DNA of 64,000 nucleotides from CAZAQV01 sp964487255 (GTDB taxonomy: Bacteria; Myxococcota_A; Polyangia; Polyangiales; CAZAQV01), in NCBI GenBank assembly GCA_964487255.1, contig CAZAQV010000009.1:161727-225726 (forward strand), in the 5' to 3' direction. Each line of letters begins with the position of its first letter. Position 1 is the stretch's first letter. Below are positions 50,210 through 59,619 of this stretch, one piece after another. The position numbers were made by a program, and so were the translations under genes. The notes beneath the pieces were generated by a model. It ran no database searches. It saw only the letters and a list, made by a program, of their open reading frames with translations, and had not been told where the DNA came from.

Positions 50210-50950
50210 GTGAAATCTCGCGCTCTCACCGTGGATTCCGAAAAACAGCCTTACGTCTCCCTCATCATCCCCGTCTACAACGAGGAAGCCATCCTGCAAA
50301 CAGCCGTCGTCGACTTGGTGGACCGCCTGTCGCGCTTCGATTGGGACTACGAACTCATCCTCGCCGAAAATGGATCGGTCGATCGCACGCTCGACATCGG
50401 AGCCGAACTCAGCCAGCGTTTTCCGCAGCTGCGCGTCACGTCTGCGGGCGAGCCCAACTACGGCAAGGCACTGCGCCAGGGCATCCTCGAAGCAAAAGGC
50501 AAATATGTGCTGTGCGATGAAATCGACCTCTGTGACACAGATTTTCACGAGCGCGCGCTCGAAATACTCGAACAGGGACACATCAAACTGGTCGTCGGCT
50601 CGAAGCTTCTCGACGGCGCCAGCGACGAACGACCTTTCGTACGCCGCGCGGGTTCACACGTCATCAACGGCCTGCTACGCGTGTCGCTCGGCTTTCGCGG
50701 CACCGACACGCACGGCCTCAAAGCCTTCGACCGCGAAGCGCTGACCGAGACCGCTCGCAGCTGCATCGTAGACAAAGACTTGTTCGCCTCCGAGTTCGTC
50801 ATCCGTGCCGAACGAAGTGGCATTCCTATCAAAGAGATACCCGTTCGGGTACTCGAAAAGCGCGCGCCATCGATTCACCTGTTCAAACGCGTCCCGCGGG
50901 TCTTATCCGACCTTGGCAAGCTGGTGATTGCGATCCGCATCAGAGGTTAG
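50210..50950 (+). CDS. Family 2 glycosyltransferase
   Basis: The ~246-residue GT-A enzyme has SLIIPVYNEEAILQTAV at the nucleotide-binding N-terminus, and a DxD-like part CDEIDLCDTD (~104-113). It resembles dolichol-phosphate-mannose synthase-type transferases but lacks C-terminal membrane helices. GTG at 50210 is preferred; a GTG at 50228 is an alternative. It follows manA by 39 bp and precedes a deacetylase by 4 bp. Confidence 0.86.
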   Translation: MKSRALTVDSEKQPYVSLIIPVYNEEAILQTAVVDLVDRLSRFDWDYELILAENGSVDRTLDIGAELSQRFPQLRVTSAGEPNYGKALRQGILEAKGKYVLCDEIDLCDTDFHERALEILEQGHIKLVVGSKLLDGASDERPFVRRAGSHVINGLLRVSLGFRGTDTHGLKAFDREALTETARSCIVDKDLFASEFVIRAERSGIPIKEIPVRVLEKRAPSIHLFKRVPRVLSDLGKLVIAIRIRG

Positions 50951-50954
50951 CCCC

Positions 50955-51881
50955 ATGCCGACGCGACTCGCTTGCCTTTCGGTCGATGTCGACAGCATCG
51001 ATTGCTACGCTGCCATCCACGGCGTCGAGCTGCCCAGTGAATGCAAGAACGTCATCTACGAGCGCGCCGTGCCACGCTTTGACGAGTTCTTCGCGGAGCT
51101 GAACATCGCGGCCACATTCTTCGTCATCGGCCGCGACTTGCAGAGCGAGCCCAACAGGCGACGCGTCGCGCGTCTCGCCCAGCGCGGCCACGAAATCGCC
51201 AACCACTCCTATCACCACGCCTACGACCTGAGCCGAAAGAGCGAGCGCGAAATTTACGCTGACGTCGTCGCGGGTGCCGACGCGATCGAAAACGCGGTGG
51301 ACACACGCCCCGAGGGCTTTCGCGCACCGGGTTACACGATGAGCCCACGGGTATTCGACGTGCTCTCGCACAGCGGCTACCTCTACGACTCGAGCGTGTT
51401 CCCTTGCCCCGCGTACTTCGCTGCCAAGGCCACAGCCATGGCGGCCATCACGCTGCGCGGGCGTCGTAGTCAAAGTATCTTGGGTGACCCGCGCTTCTTG
51501 TCGGCACCGAGCGACCCGTACCACATCGGCGGGCACTACTGGAAACGAGGCCATGGGCTGCTCGAGCTGCCGATCGGCGTGACGCGCGACCTGACAGGGC
51601 GCCTACCGTACATCGGGACTACCCTTGCCCTACTCTCGCCATCGAGTGCAAAACTGCTCACCAAGGCCATCGTCGGTCGCCCACTCGTTAACCTTGAGCT
51701 TCACGGGATTGACCTCGCGGATACCGACCGGGACGGCCTCGAAGCACTGCGTGAGCACCAGCCCGATCTGCGGCGCAGTTTCGAGCAAAAGCGCGCCTCC
51801 CTTGTGGCAGCCGTCGAAACCTTGCGCGATGCGGGCTACACCTTCTGCACCTTAGCCGAAGCCGCTCGACATTTTGCCTGA
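50955..51881 (+). CDS. Polysaccharide deacetylase (CE4/NodB fold)
   Basis: The ~308-residue protein has the NodB core: SVDVDSIDC carries the catalytic Asp/metal Asp, and HEIANHSYHH (His-His metal pair with S) is diagnostic. EGFRAPGY (motif 3) and LELPIGVT (motif 4) follow, with LELHGIDL (motif 5) near the end. It may remove acetyl groups from a polymer made by the preceding genes. The start ATG at 50955 lies 4 bp after the GT2 stop. Confidence 0.88.
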   Translation: MPTRLACLSVDVDSIDCYAAIHGVELPSECKNVIYERAVPRFDEFFAELNIAATFFVIGRDLQSEPNRRRVARLAQRGHEIANHSYHHAYDLSRKSEREIYADVVAGADAIENAVDTRPEGFRAPGYTMSPRVFDVLSHSGYLYDSSVFPCPAYFAAKATAMAAITLRGRRSQSILGDPRFLSAPSDPYHIGGHYWKRGHGLLELPIGVTRDLTGRLPYIGTTLALLSPSSAKLLTKAIVGRPLVNLELHGIDLADTDRDGLEALREHQPDLRRSFEQKRASLVAAVETLRDAGYTFCTLAEAARHFA

Positions 51882-51924
51882 AGGAGTCTCATTCGGGCCC
51901 CGGCTCCGATTGAGACTGGGTGAG

Positions 51925-53130
51925 CTACTGAGGCGGGCTGGGAACGCCGCCAGACAGATCGATGTCCGGACTCGACGGTGGTGGTAATGCGGGACTCGTT
52001 TTTGGCTTGTCTGACTCGACGGGCTTCGTGGTTTCGTCCTGCTTAGGTGGTGAAGCCGCAGGCTGAGTGGAGGTGGGTTCGTTGAGCTGCTCAAGCGCGG
52101 TTGACGAGACCAGCCCGCGCACCGCAAGTTCCTCGCCCACTGCGACGAAGACGTCGACCATGCCATCGTCAAACCTCCCCATCTCGCGAGCAAAACCATC
52201 TTGGCTGAGCGTCGCAAACCGGGTTTGGCCATGCGCGAGCGAAGCCCCTCTTTTGATACGCCACAAAGGACGCTGTTTGTCGACCTCAAGACGCGATGGA
52301 ACGCCATCGGCTGGTTTGCTTGGCTGCACATGCTCCCGTGGGGCACCCGCAGCAGGGGTCGTTTGCGCATTGATGAACCCGACAAGGAAGGGCCCCTGAC
52401 CGATGCGCACGCCTTTCCAATCACCGTCGCGAAGGACAGCGAACACGAGCGGCTCTCGCAGCTGCGAGAGCACCGCGATCACGTTTCCATCGGGCTCGTC
52501 GTACACCTGTAACTGCGTACCGGCGGGAACTTGATGCCAGGCGCCATCACGTGGCGGTTCCGCCTGCGCGGGCTGGCTACTTCCAAGCCCGACCGTCGGG
52601 AACACACCCTTGTACGGGCCAAGCACGGTGCCACTTCGCGCGAGCACCTCGGAGCGCGGCGATACTAAAATCTCGCTGAGGCCGTCCGCACGAAGTCGGA
52701 CAACTTTGACGATGTCACCCGGTGCGAGGTAGACGGGAGCACCCTTCACTTTACCGCGGCGTTGCACGACACCTGCGAGGGCTCTTGCATCGAGCCAGCC
52801 CTCGAACTCGACACCTCCCTTGACCTGTACAGGGACTCGACCATTGGCGTGCGGCCCCATGACCGTGACCGTGGCGTCATCACCGATGTACCCGACGGCC
52901 GGCGCATCAGCCGTCGAGCCCAAGAACAGCGCAGGGTCCCTGAGCGAGCGGCTGGTCAGCTCGACGGGCTCGCCGGCATACTGGCCACCAGCCTGACCTG
53001 TCTGTCCAGTGGGAACTTCAACTGCAAGGCTGCCCGTCTCTTCGTTTGCGCCTCCGCATGCAAGCACAGAGAGGGTCAAGACGGCTGCCCAAGTCGCTTG
53101 TTTCAACACAACGTTTTCGCTCTTATTCAC
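51925..53130 (-). CDS. Lipoprotein with repeated SH3-like beta domains
   Basis: GTG at 53130 (or 53109) starts a signal peptide ending LSVLACGG, a good lipobox. The ~400-residue product has two or three small beta domains (~60-150, ~195-270 and ~315-360), each of the form GxxVxVxxxxxxGxVxVxxxxGxxGWL, similar to SH3_3 domains. The Pro/Ser/Lys-rich C-terminus is unstructured. Function is unknown. It lies just downstream of the metal-efflux operon (51-bp gap) and may be part of it. Confidence 0.6.
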   Translation of the reverse strand: MNKSENVVLKQATWAAVLTLSVLACGGANEETGSLAVEVPTGQTGQAGGQYAGEPVELTSRSLRDPALFLGSTADAPAVGYIGDDATVTVMGPHANGRVPVQVKGGVEFEGWLDARALAGVVQRRGKVKGAPVYLAPGDIVKVVRLRADGLSEILVSPRSEVLARSGTVLGPYKGVFPTVGLGSSQPAQAEPPRDGAWHQVPAGTQLQVYDEPDGNVIAVLSQLREPLVFAVLRDGDWKGVRIGQGPFLVGFINAQTTPAAGAPREHVQPSKPADGVPSRLEVDKQRPLWRIKRGASLAHGQTRFATLSQDGFAREMGRFDDGMVDVFVAVGEELAVRGLVSSTALEQLNEPTSTQPAASPPKQDETTKPVESDKPKTSPALPPPSSPDIDLSGGVPSPPQ

Positions 53131-53181
53131 CGAAGCAGACTCGCAAGGAAGTGTGCCAGAGGTCAACACCGAGACACAGGC

Positions 53182-56100
53182 CTAGGGTAGCGTTTGCTCG
53201 GGCTCTGGGGGGCGATACGAAGGCAGCATCGGCTTCGCTGGCGGCTCGGTGACTCCACCAACGCTCAACAGAAGCGCCGGAACGACGACCATGTTGAGCA
53301 CGGTCGAGGTCACGAGGCCGCACAGAATGACCCAGGCCATGGGAGCCTGAATTTCACTTCCGGGCTGACCTAGCGCCAGCGCCAATGGCAGAAGTCCAAG
53401 CGCGGCTGTCACCGCCGTCATCAGAATCGGAACCAGGCGTTCGTGGGCGGAGGTGCGAACGGCCGCTTCACGCGACTCGCCACTGAGTTCGAGGTCGCGC
53501 GTTCGTGTGGCGAGTAAAATACCGTTGCGCGCCGCAATGCCGAAGAGTGCGATAAAACCGATGGTGGTGGCGACCGAAAGAACACCGCCCGCCGCATACA
53601 CACCGAAGACGCCACCCACGAGCGCAAGGGGAAGGTTCACGAGAACAATCGCTGCCCTACGCGCACTTCGCAGCGTGCCGGTTACGATCAGGGCGATGCA
53701 GAAAAATGCGAGCGATCCAAAAAGCCAAAGTCGGTTCTGAGTGCGTTCGGCTTGCTCGAACTGGCCCGCGTAGCGAATGTCGACACCCGGCGGCATTTCG
53801 ACCTTGGCTTCGATCGCCCTGCGCGCACTCTCAAACACGCCGCCCACGTCACCACCCGCCACGTTGGCCGTGACCACGACGCGACGCGACACATTCTCAC
53901 GCAAAATATAGTTCGGGCCGCTTTCCCGACGAATTTCAGCCAGCGACGAAATGGGTATAAGCGCTCCGCTCGGTGTCGGCACACGCACGCGACCAACCCG
54001 GTCGATGTCCTCTGCGAAAGACTGCGGATAGCGCACCATCACAGGCGTGCGAAGGCCTTCCTCGTAGATGCCACCTGCCTCGACGCCCCAAAGTGCCGCG
54101 CCGACGTGCCGCGCCGCCTCACCCGACGAGAGCCCATAGGTGGATGCGGCTTCAGCATTGATATCTACGACGAGTTGAGGGATATTCACGGTTTGCTCGA
54201 CGTTCAGATCGACGATACCTGGCACATTTGCCATCGCGGCCTTGACCTCCTCCGCAACTCGGCGCAACTGATGCAAGTCTTCACCGAAGACTTTGATCGA
54301 AATCGCCGACCGCTGGCCCGAAACCATGTGTTCGATACGGTGAGAAATCGGCTGGCCGAGCGAAAAACTTGCAGGCACAACTTTGAGCCGCTCACGAATA
54401 TCCGAGAAGAGCTCCTCGCGCGTACGTGGATCATCGACTTCGACGCGAACTTCAAGTTCCGTGGTTTCCACACCAAGAACGTGCTCGTCTCGCTCAGCGC
54501 GCCCTGTGCGTCGACCGACGGAGATCACGCCTGGATCAGCCAAGAGCGCTCTTTCCGCCATGGTCGCAAGCGCATTGCTTTGTTCCAGTGATGTTCCAGG
54601 TGCGAGCACCATGTTGATGGTCACGTTTCCTTCGTTGAAGGTGGGCAAAAAGGCCTTACCAAATGAAGTGAGCGCAAGGAGACCGGCACACACGAGTGCG
54701 AGGGCAATCCCGATCACGCCCTTGGGTTTGCGTAGCGCCCAGTCGAGAACTGGCGCATACGCAGACTGAATGCGCCGCACGACATACGACTCCTTGTTAC
54801 CTTCCCCCTGTTCGTCCCCGAGCAACAAGGAACAAAGCACGGGTGTGACGGTCACCGCGATGAGCAAGGATGAGAAAATCGCGACTAGGTACGCGATGGC
54901 CAGAGGGCGCAGTAAGCGACCCTCGAGACCGCCCAGCATGAGCAAAGGCGCAAACACCAGCATCAAGATAGCGGTGGCGCTGACGATGGCCGAACGAATT
55001 TCAAGCGAGGCGGCAAACACCACCGAAACCACCGAAGGTCGCGCATCGGGTTCGAGCAGCGTGCGCTCGCGCAGTCGCCGCACCACGTTCTCCACATCGA
55101 CAATGGCATCATCGACGAGTTCCCCGATAGCGATCGCAAGACCTCCGAGCGTCATCGTATCGATCGTCAGGCCAAAGAACTCGAGCACCAAGACGGATGT
55201 GAGAAGGGAAAGCGGAATCGCCAACACGCTGATGAGCGTTGGCCGAAAACTCCAAAGAAAGATGAACAAGACGATGATGACCAAGATCGCGCCATCGCGC
55301 AGTACGTCGACGAGATTGTCGATCGCACGGTGAATGAAGTCGTCTTGGCGGAAGACCTGCGGATGAATGACAACACCTTCATCGCCAAGCGCCTTCTGAA
55401 GCTCCGCCAGGGCGACATCGACATCCCGCGTCGTCGAGAGTGTGTCGGCGTCGGGTTGCTTGACGACGCTGAGCAACACGGCGGACTGCGCATTGAAACT
55501 CGCTGTGCCGCGCGCAACGGCGGGCCCCTCTTTGACGTCCGCAATTTGGTTCACAAGAATGGGCACCCCGTCACGAAACGCCACCACAATACGCCCCAGG
55601 TCGGAAGCCGCATGCGAACGCCCCAACACACGCACAACAGCCTCTTGACCGCCATCGACGACGTAACCGCCCGAAGCATTCTGGTTACCGCGCTCCACGG
55701 CTTCAATGATCTCCTCAAGGCTAAGGTCGTAGGCTTCCAATCGCTGTGGATCGAGCAAGACTTGGTATTGCTTGACTTCGCCACCGATCGGAACGACCTG
55801 CGAGACGCCCTGTACGGCTAGCAGTCTGCGACGCACTCGGACCTCAGCGATGCGCCGCAGTCGAAGCGCTGAAAGCTCGTCGCTTGTCACCGCCACGAAC
55901 GCGATCTCGCCCATCACCGAGGTGGCGGGAGCAAGCAGCGGCTCGCCAGCCTCTGCTGGAAGCGTTGCGGTCACCGTCTGCAGGCGCTCAAGCACGCGCT
56001 GGCGCGCTAGATTATCGTCCACAGACCAGCCAAACTCGGCCCAGACGACCGAGATACCTGGTGCGGAAGCGGAGCGCACACGTCGCAAGCCGCCGGTGCC

Positions 56101-56322
56101 GTTGATCGCGGACTCAAGGGGTATCGTGATAAGCCGCTCGACATCCTCGGCCGCCATGCCCGTGGATTCAGTCACCACCGTCACACGCGGTGCCGAAAGA
56201 TCCGGAAAGACGTCGACAGGCATGTTCTGCGTTTGCCACACGCCAGCAATCATCAGCAGCGCCGCCAAGAGCAAGACCACAACGCGGTGGCGCAGCGAAA
56301 ACTTTAGTAGCTTCTCAATCAT
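53182..56322 (-). CDS. czcA: Heavy-metal RND efflux pump, CzcA/CusA type
   Basis: The 1046-residue inner-membrane pump has the RND layout: TM1 at 10-28, large periplasmic loop, TM2-6, second loop, TM7-12. TM4 reads GELVDDAIVDVENVVRRL, with the acidic residues of the HME subfamily proton relay. Neighbouring adaptor and outer-membrane genes complete a CzcCBA tripartite system. From sequence the metal could be Zn, Co, Cd, Cu or Ag; the adaptor's His-rich tail favours a divalent transition metal. It starts 3 bp after the adaptor stop codon. Confidence 0.93.
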   Translation of the reverse strand: MIEKLLKFSLRHRVVVLLLAALLMIAGVWQTQNMPVDVFPDLSAPRVTVVTESTGMAAEDVERLITIPLESAINGTGGLRRVRSASAPGISVVWAEFGWSVDDNLARQRVLERLQTVTATLPAEAGEPLLAPATSVMGEIAFVAVTSDELSALRLRRIAEVRVRRRLLAVQGVSQVVPIGGEVKQYQVLLDPQRLEAYDLSLEEIIEAVERGNQNASGGYVVDGGQEAVVRVLGRSHAASDLGRIVVAFRDGVPILVNQIADVKEGPAVARGTASFNAQSAVLLSVVKQPDADTLSTTRDVDVALAELQKALGDEGVVIHPQVFRQDDFIHRAIDNLVDVLRDGAILVIIVLFIFLWSFRPTLISVLAIPLSLLTSVLVLEFFGLTIDTMTLGGLAIAIGELVDDAIVDVENVVRRLRERTLLEPDARPSVVSVVFAASLEIRSAIVSATAILMLVFAPLLMLGGLEGRLLRPLAIAYLVAIFSSLLIAVTVTPVLCSLLLGDEQGEGNKESYVVRRIQSAYAPVLDWALRKPKGVIGIALALVCAGLLALTSFGKAFLPTFNEGNVTINMVLAPGTSLEQSNALATMAERALLADPGVISVGRRTGRAERDEHVLGVETTELEVRVEVDDPRTREELFSDIRERLKVVPASFSLGQPISHRIEHMVSGQRSAISIKVFGEDLHQLRRVAEEVKAAMANVPGIVDLNVEQTVNIPQLVVDINAEAASTYGLSSGEAARHVGAALWGVEAGGIYEEGLRTPVMVRYPQSFAEDIDRVGRVRVPTPSGALIPISSLAEIRRESGPNYILRENVSRRVVVTANVAGGDVGGVFESARRAIEAKVEMPPGVDIRYAGQFEQAERTQNRLWLFGSLAFFCIALIVTGTLRSARRAAIVLVNLPLALVGGVFGVYAAGGVLSVATTIGFIALFGIAARNGILLATRTRDLELSGESREAAVRTSAHERLVPILMTAVTAALGLLPLALALGQPGSEIQAPMAWVILCGLVTSTVLNMVVVPALLLSVGGVTEPPAKPMLPSYRPPEPEQTLP

Positions 56323-56325
56323 CGT

Positions 56326-58293
56326 TTAATGAATGTGGCCATGCGCAGCGCCAGAGTTCGCGCGCGCCGCGAGGCGAACGAGATGCGCACCTTCGGTCAC
56401 TACGCGCTCATTTTCAGAAAGACCATGCGTGAGAACCACCCGGGACCCAGCACGCGCGCCAACCCGCACCATACGCTCTTCGAAGTGTTCCCCGTCGAGC
56501 TGTACGTAAACGAGCATACGCCCCTCTTGGTCGATGACCGCCGAAGCCGGAACCACGACACCCGAGACGTCGTTGCCCGCTGGAATGTGGAGTCGGACCA
56601 GAGCGCCAACGCGCAAGTCGGAAGCGGGGTCGGCCATCGCATAGATCACATCCACGGTCCGCGTACGGGCGTCAACGGTACGCCCGACGGTGACCTTCGC
56701 TTGGGCCTCGCCTGCTTCGCTTTGCACGTCGAGCGTCCGCCACCGCTCCGAACCCACAAGACGAAACTCGGCCGGACGATCGGTCCGCAAACGCGTGGCG
56801 TCTTGCTCCGGGACCTTCGCAACCACCCACAGTTCGCTGGTGTCGACGATCGAAAAGAGCTCCTTGCCTGGAGCGACCACGGCGCCCGGGATCGCCGTCA
56901 CGGCCGTTACCGTCCCGCCGATCGGTGCCTTGAGCGGCCAGCGTTTACTCCCTTGTGCACCCGCACCGAACGAAGAAACCTCACGCGCCGTGCAAAGCGC
57001 CGCCTGCGCAACCTGCGCCTCGCGTTTCGCATCCTCGAGCGCTCGCTTCGACGTTGCGCCATCGGCGAAGAGTCGCTCCGCCCGCGCCTGGGCGGCATCG
57101 GCCGCGGCGACACGCGCTTGCGCTTCGGCGACGAGCAGTTTGGCTCGGGTGGCTTCCTCGGCAGAGGATGGGTTGGGCACAAGCCAGCCAAGCAGCTCGC
57201 CCTTTTTGATTTCGCTCCCGGGACGCACAAAGCCTTTGGGCGCCGGTTCGACACGGCCGGATACGGGGGGACTGACCCGCGCGCTGCCACCTGGCGGTGT
57301 ATCGATACGACCTGAAACGTCCACCGATGCCACCAGCGAGCCACGCTCAGCGAATGACGTATTGAAAGGCACGCCCCACTGCTGCTCTTTGAGAAACTCG
57401 ATGCGCCCTTCGTCATCCTCGCTCGGGGCAGCGGCCTCCGCCTTTTCGGCGGACTCATGCACGGTGAAGTGAAGCCCCGTGACGGTACCGCTGCGCTGAC
57501 CGGAAACCTCCAAACTCCCCTCGTAGCGCCCGGCTTTGGTCGGCGTGAGCGAAAGCTCGTAGATACCCGGACGCTGCGGCTTGCTTGCGCTGGCGGAAAG
57601 CTTGGCAGGGCCTGTGAGCGTGAGCGAGACAGTCCCTTCTGTAAGTGCCGAGAAGTCGTCGAGTGCGGTCACGTGGAGCAAGAAGTCCACCTTCTCTCCC
57701 GCAACGGCGGCGGAGTGCTCACCGAAGACTTCGAAGGCGTCGCTCCAGATTGTGAATACGACCACGGTCTCATCGCCGTGACCGTGACCTTCCGCATGGT
57801 GATCATGGCCCGTGGGATGAGCTTCACTGTGATCATGCCCTTCGCCGTGCCCGTGCGCGTGCTCCCCTTCACCGTGCGCGTGCCCGTGCTCCTCCTCACC
57901 GTGTGAGTGATGCGCCCCCTCGCCGTGCGCGTGCCCATGCTCATCATCCCCGCAGCCCACCCCTGCCACCGCAACCAAAGCACACAAAAGAATGAGGCCA
58001 ATCTTGCGGATGGAGAAGTTTTGCTCACGATGAGACCTTGGTCGAAGAGTAGAAGAGGCAGGCGAAGGTCTAAAGCGTCGGGTGCTAATCGTTGCTGTGA
58101 CAAAGCCTAGCGAAGAGCCAGCGCGATGAGCGGTCTTTGGAAAAGCCGATTTTGCTAAGTGCAAAATCGTTGCTGTGACAAAGCCTAGCGAAGAGCCAGC
58201 GCGATGAGCGGTCTTTGGAAAAGCCGATTTTGCTAAGTGCAAAATCGTTGCTGTGACAAAGCCTAGCGAAGAGCCATAAACAGACCCCGTCAT
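56326..58293 (-). CDS. czcB: Periplasmic adaptor (CzcB-like) with His-rich domain and repeat-derived N-terminus
   Basis: From its ATG at 58293 (ATGA overlap with the czcC stop) the frame encodes 655 residues. Residues ~8-69 are encoded by the 78-bp palindromic repeats (two full copies plus a half). A lipoprotein signal (RKIGLILLCALVAVAGVGC, Cys at 114) lies only after them. Next come about 25 histidines in 119-174 (HGH, HAHGEG and GHDH units), a DUF-like beta domain (~180-285), and the adaptor with hairpin and barrel domains (~300-650). No ATG, GTG or TTG lies between the repeats and the signal peptide. Either translation starts at 58293 with an unusual leader, or a rare ATC/ATT codon is used near residue 95-100. 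Confidence 0.85.
   Translation of the reverse strand: MTGSVYGSSLGFVTATILHLAKSAFPKTAHRAGSSLGFVTATILHLAKSAFPKTAHRAGSSLGFVTATISTRRFRPSPASSTLRPRSHREQNFSIRKIGLILLCALVAVAGVGCGDDEHGHAHGEGAHHSHGEEEHGHAHGEGEHAHGHGEGHDHSEAHPTGHDHHAEGHGHGDETVVVFTIWSDAFEVFGEHSAAVAGEKVDFLLHVTALDDFSALTEGTVSLTLTGPAKLSASASKPQRPGIYELSLTPTKAGRYEGSLEVSGQRSGTVTGLHFTVHESAEKAEAAAPSEDDEGRIEFLKEQQWGVPFNTSFAERGSLVASVDVSGRIDTPPGGSARVSPPVSGRVEPAPKGFVRPGSEIKKGELLGWLVPNPSSAEEATRAKLLVAEAQARVAAADAAQARAERLFADGATSKRALEDAKREAQVAQAALCTAREVSSFGAGAQGSKRWPLKAPIGGTVTAVTAIPGAVVAPGKELFSIVDTSELWVVAKVPEQDATRLRTDRPAEFRLVGSERWRTLDVQSEAGEAQAKVTVGRTVDARTRTVDVIYAMADPASDLRVGALVRLHIPAGNDVSGVVVPASAVIDQEGRMLVYVQLDGEHFEERMVRVGARAGSRVVLTHGLSENERVVTEGAHLVRLAARANSGAAHGHIH
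58089..58278. repeat. In-frame array of 78-bp palindromic elements at the 5' end of czcB
   Basis: Two full units (58123-58200 and 58201-58278) are preceded by a partial one (58089-58122). The hairpin is stem CGATTTTGC, loop TAAGT, stem GCAAAATCG (58147-58169 and 58225-58247). The units start GCGATGAGC and end GCGAAGAGCC, followed by ATAAACA on the right edge. Unit length is 26 codons, so the czcB frame is kept. Same family as 323-555 and 9091-9291. Confidence 0.88.
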
Positions 58294-59501
58294 TCGAACT
58301 CTCCTTGCGCCTCGCGAAGCGCCACCTGCGCGCGCTTCACACCCAACCGTAACTCCACGCGGCGAAGCTCCACCTCGGTGGTCGCGCGCCGCGCGTCGAC
58401 CAAGGCCACCAAAGTCCCCTCGCCCTCGATATAGCGGGCCTGGGACGCCGCACTCAATTGCTCCACCGCTTCGGACGTCGCGCGCTCGAAGCGTTCGAGT
58501 TCCTGGCGAGCAAAGCGGAGGGACATCGCGGCCTGCTGCATCGCGATCGCGTAGTTGCGCCCCAGCACGTCGAGCTGCGCCTTCGTTCCCCGCGAAAGAG
58601 CAGAAGATTGCTCGTCGATTCCCTGTCCACGCGAAAACAGCGGCAGTGCCAAAGAAACGCCGGCAACGTACCCGAGGCGTGACTGCCCCTCCCTCCCGAA
58701 GCGGACGCCACCTTGCACGTTAATCGTGGGGACCCAGGTCCAGTCAGCATCGTCTTGCGCCTCTTCGGCAGCCTCCACCGCGCCTTTCATTGTGGCGAGC
58801 GACGGACGCTCTCGTTTTGCCGCTGCAACTTTGCTGGGCTCTCCCAACGAGCCCTCGAAGCGCACTTTCTTCGGGTCAAGACCGAGCCACGCAGCCAGAG
58901 AAACATGCGCGCCACGCTCGCGCATGCGAGCCTGCGCAAGCTGCGAATGCACGAGCTGCGCCTCGATGCTGAGCCGGTGCGCCTCATAGCTCGCCGCTTG
59001 TCCCTCCTCGACCCGCCGCTGTGCAACGCGTGAGACCTCGGCAAGAACCGCATCCGCACGTTCGAGTACAGCGATGCGTTCACGCTCCGCGATCAAGTCG
59101 AAGAAAAGCTCTAACGCGCGCGCAACTGCGCGGTTCTTTTCCCGCAAGGCCGCGACATTCCGCGTTCCGCCCGAGGCCCGAGCAAGCCGGGCGCCTGCAC
59201 TACGCCGGGTGGAAAGGTCGATCGGAATAATGGCCGCGATGGATTCCTCTCGCTCCGCCTCGTCACCCAAGAAAACAGCTCGATTCCATGCCAAGGAAGG
59301 GTTCGGATACAGCGAAGCCCGCGTGGCTTGCCCTTCGGTGTAAGCGCGGGCCGCCTCGGCCGATTGGCGCGTTGGGTGCTCTCGCTGCGCGAGCTCAAGC
59401 ACATCTCTTTGCTGGAGTGTTTGCGTTTGTGCACATGCCATGCCGACGTCGAACGCAAGCGCCCCGAACGCGAGCAGACACAATCTTGTCTGGCTATTCA
59501 T
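58290..59501 (-). CDS. czcC: Outer-membrane factor of metal efflux system (CzcC/TolC-like)
   Basis: The 403-residue protein has a signal peptide (cleavage near MACAQ) and two OEP repeats with long alpha-helical hairpins rich in Ala, Glu and Arg. It forms the outer-membrane exit duct for the pump. ATG at 59501 is preferred to 59507 because GAGGAG lies immediately before the first ATG and six bases before the second. Its stop overlaps the czcB ATG. Confidence 0.86.
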   Translation of the reverse strand: MNSQTRLCLLAFGALAFDVGMACAQTQTLQQRDVLELAQREHPTRQSAEAARAYTEGQATRASLYPNPSLAWNRAVFLGDEAEREESIAAIIPIDLSTRRSAGARLARASGGTRNVAALREKNRAVARALELFFDLIAERERIAVLERADAVLAEVSRVAQRRVEEGQAASYEAHRLSIEAQLVHSQLAQARMRERGAHVSLAAWLGLDPKKVRFEGSLGEPSKVAAAKRERPSLATMKGAVEAAEEAQDDADWTWVPTINVQGGVRFGREGQSRLGYVAGVSLALPLFSRGQGIDEQSSALSRGTKAQLDVLGRNYAIAMQQAAMSLRFARQELERFERATSEAVEQLSAASQARYIEGEGTLVALVDARRATTEVELRRVELRLGVKRAQVALREAQGEFE

Positions 59502-59619
59502 CGTCATCTCCTCGGCGCGTCACGACGACGCACCTGCTTCGCACGAACCGCATCGTCGGCTTCTTAGCGCGCCTCGACTGTGCAAGCACAAGACGCACCT
59601 CTCCCGTTGAAACCGACAG

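Noticed and set aside
53130..53170. Second sigma-54 promoter upstream of the SH3-like lipoprotein
   Set aside because: The TGGCAC and TTGC boxes are separated by six bases instead of five, which normally abolishes sigma-54 recognition.
58089..58278. Regular spaced repeats resembling a small CRISPR array
   Set aside because: Repeat and 'spacer' are both identical between units, the array has only two full copies, and no cas genes are near. The copies match the palindromic family found elsewhere.
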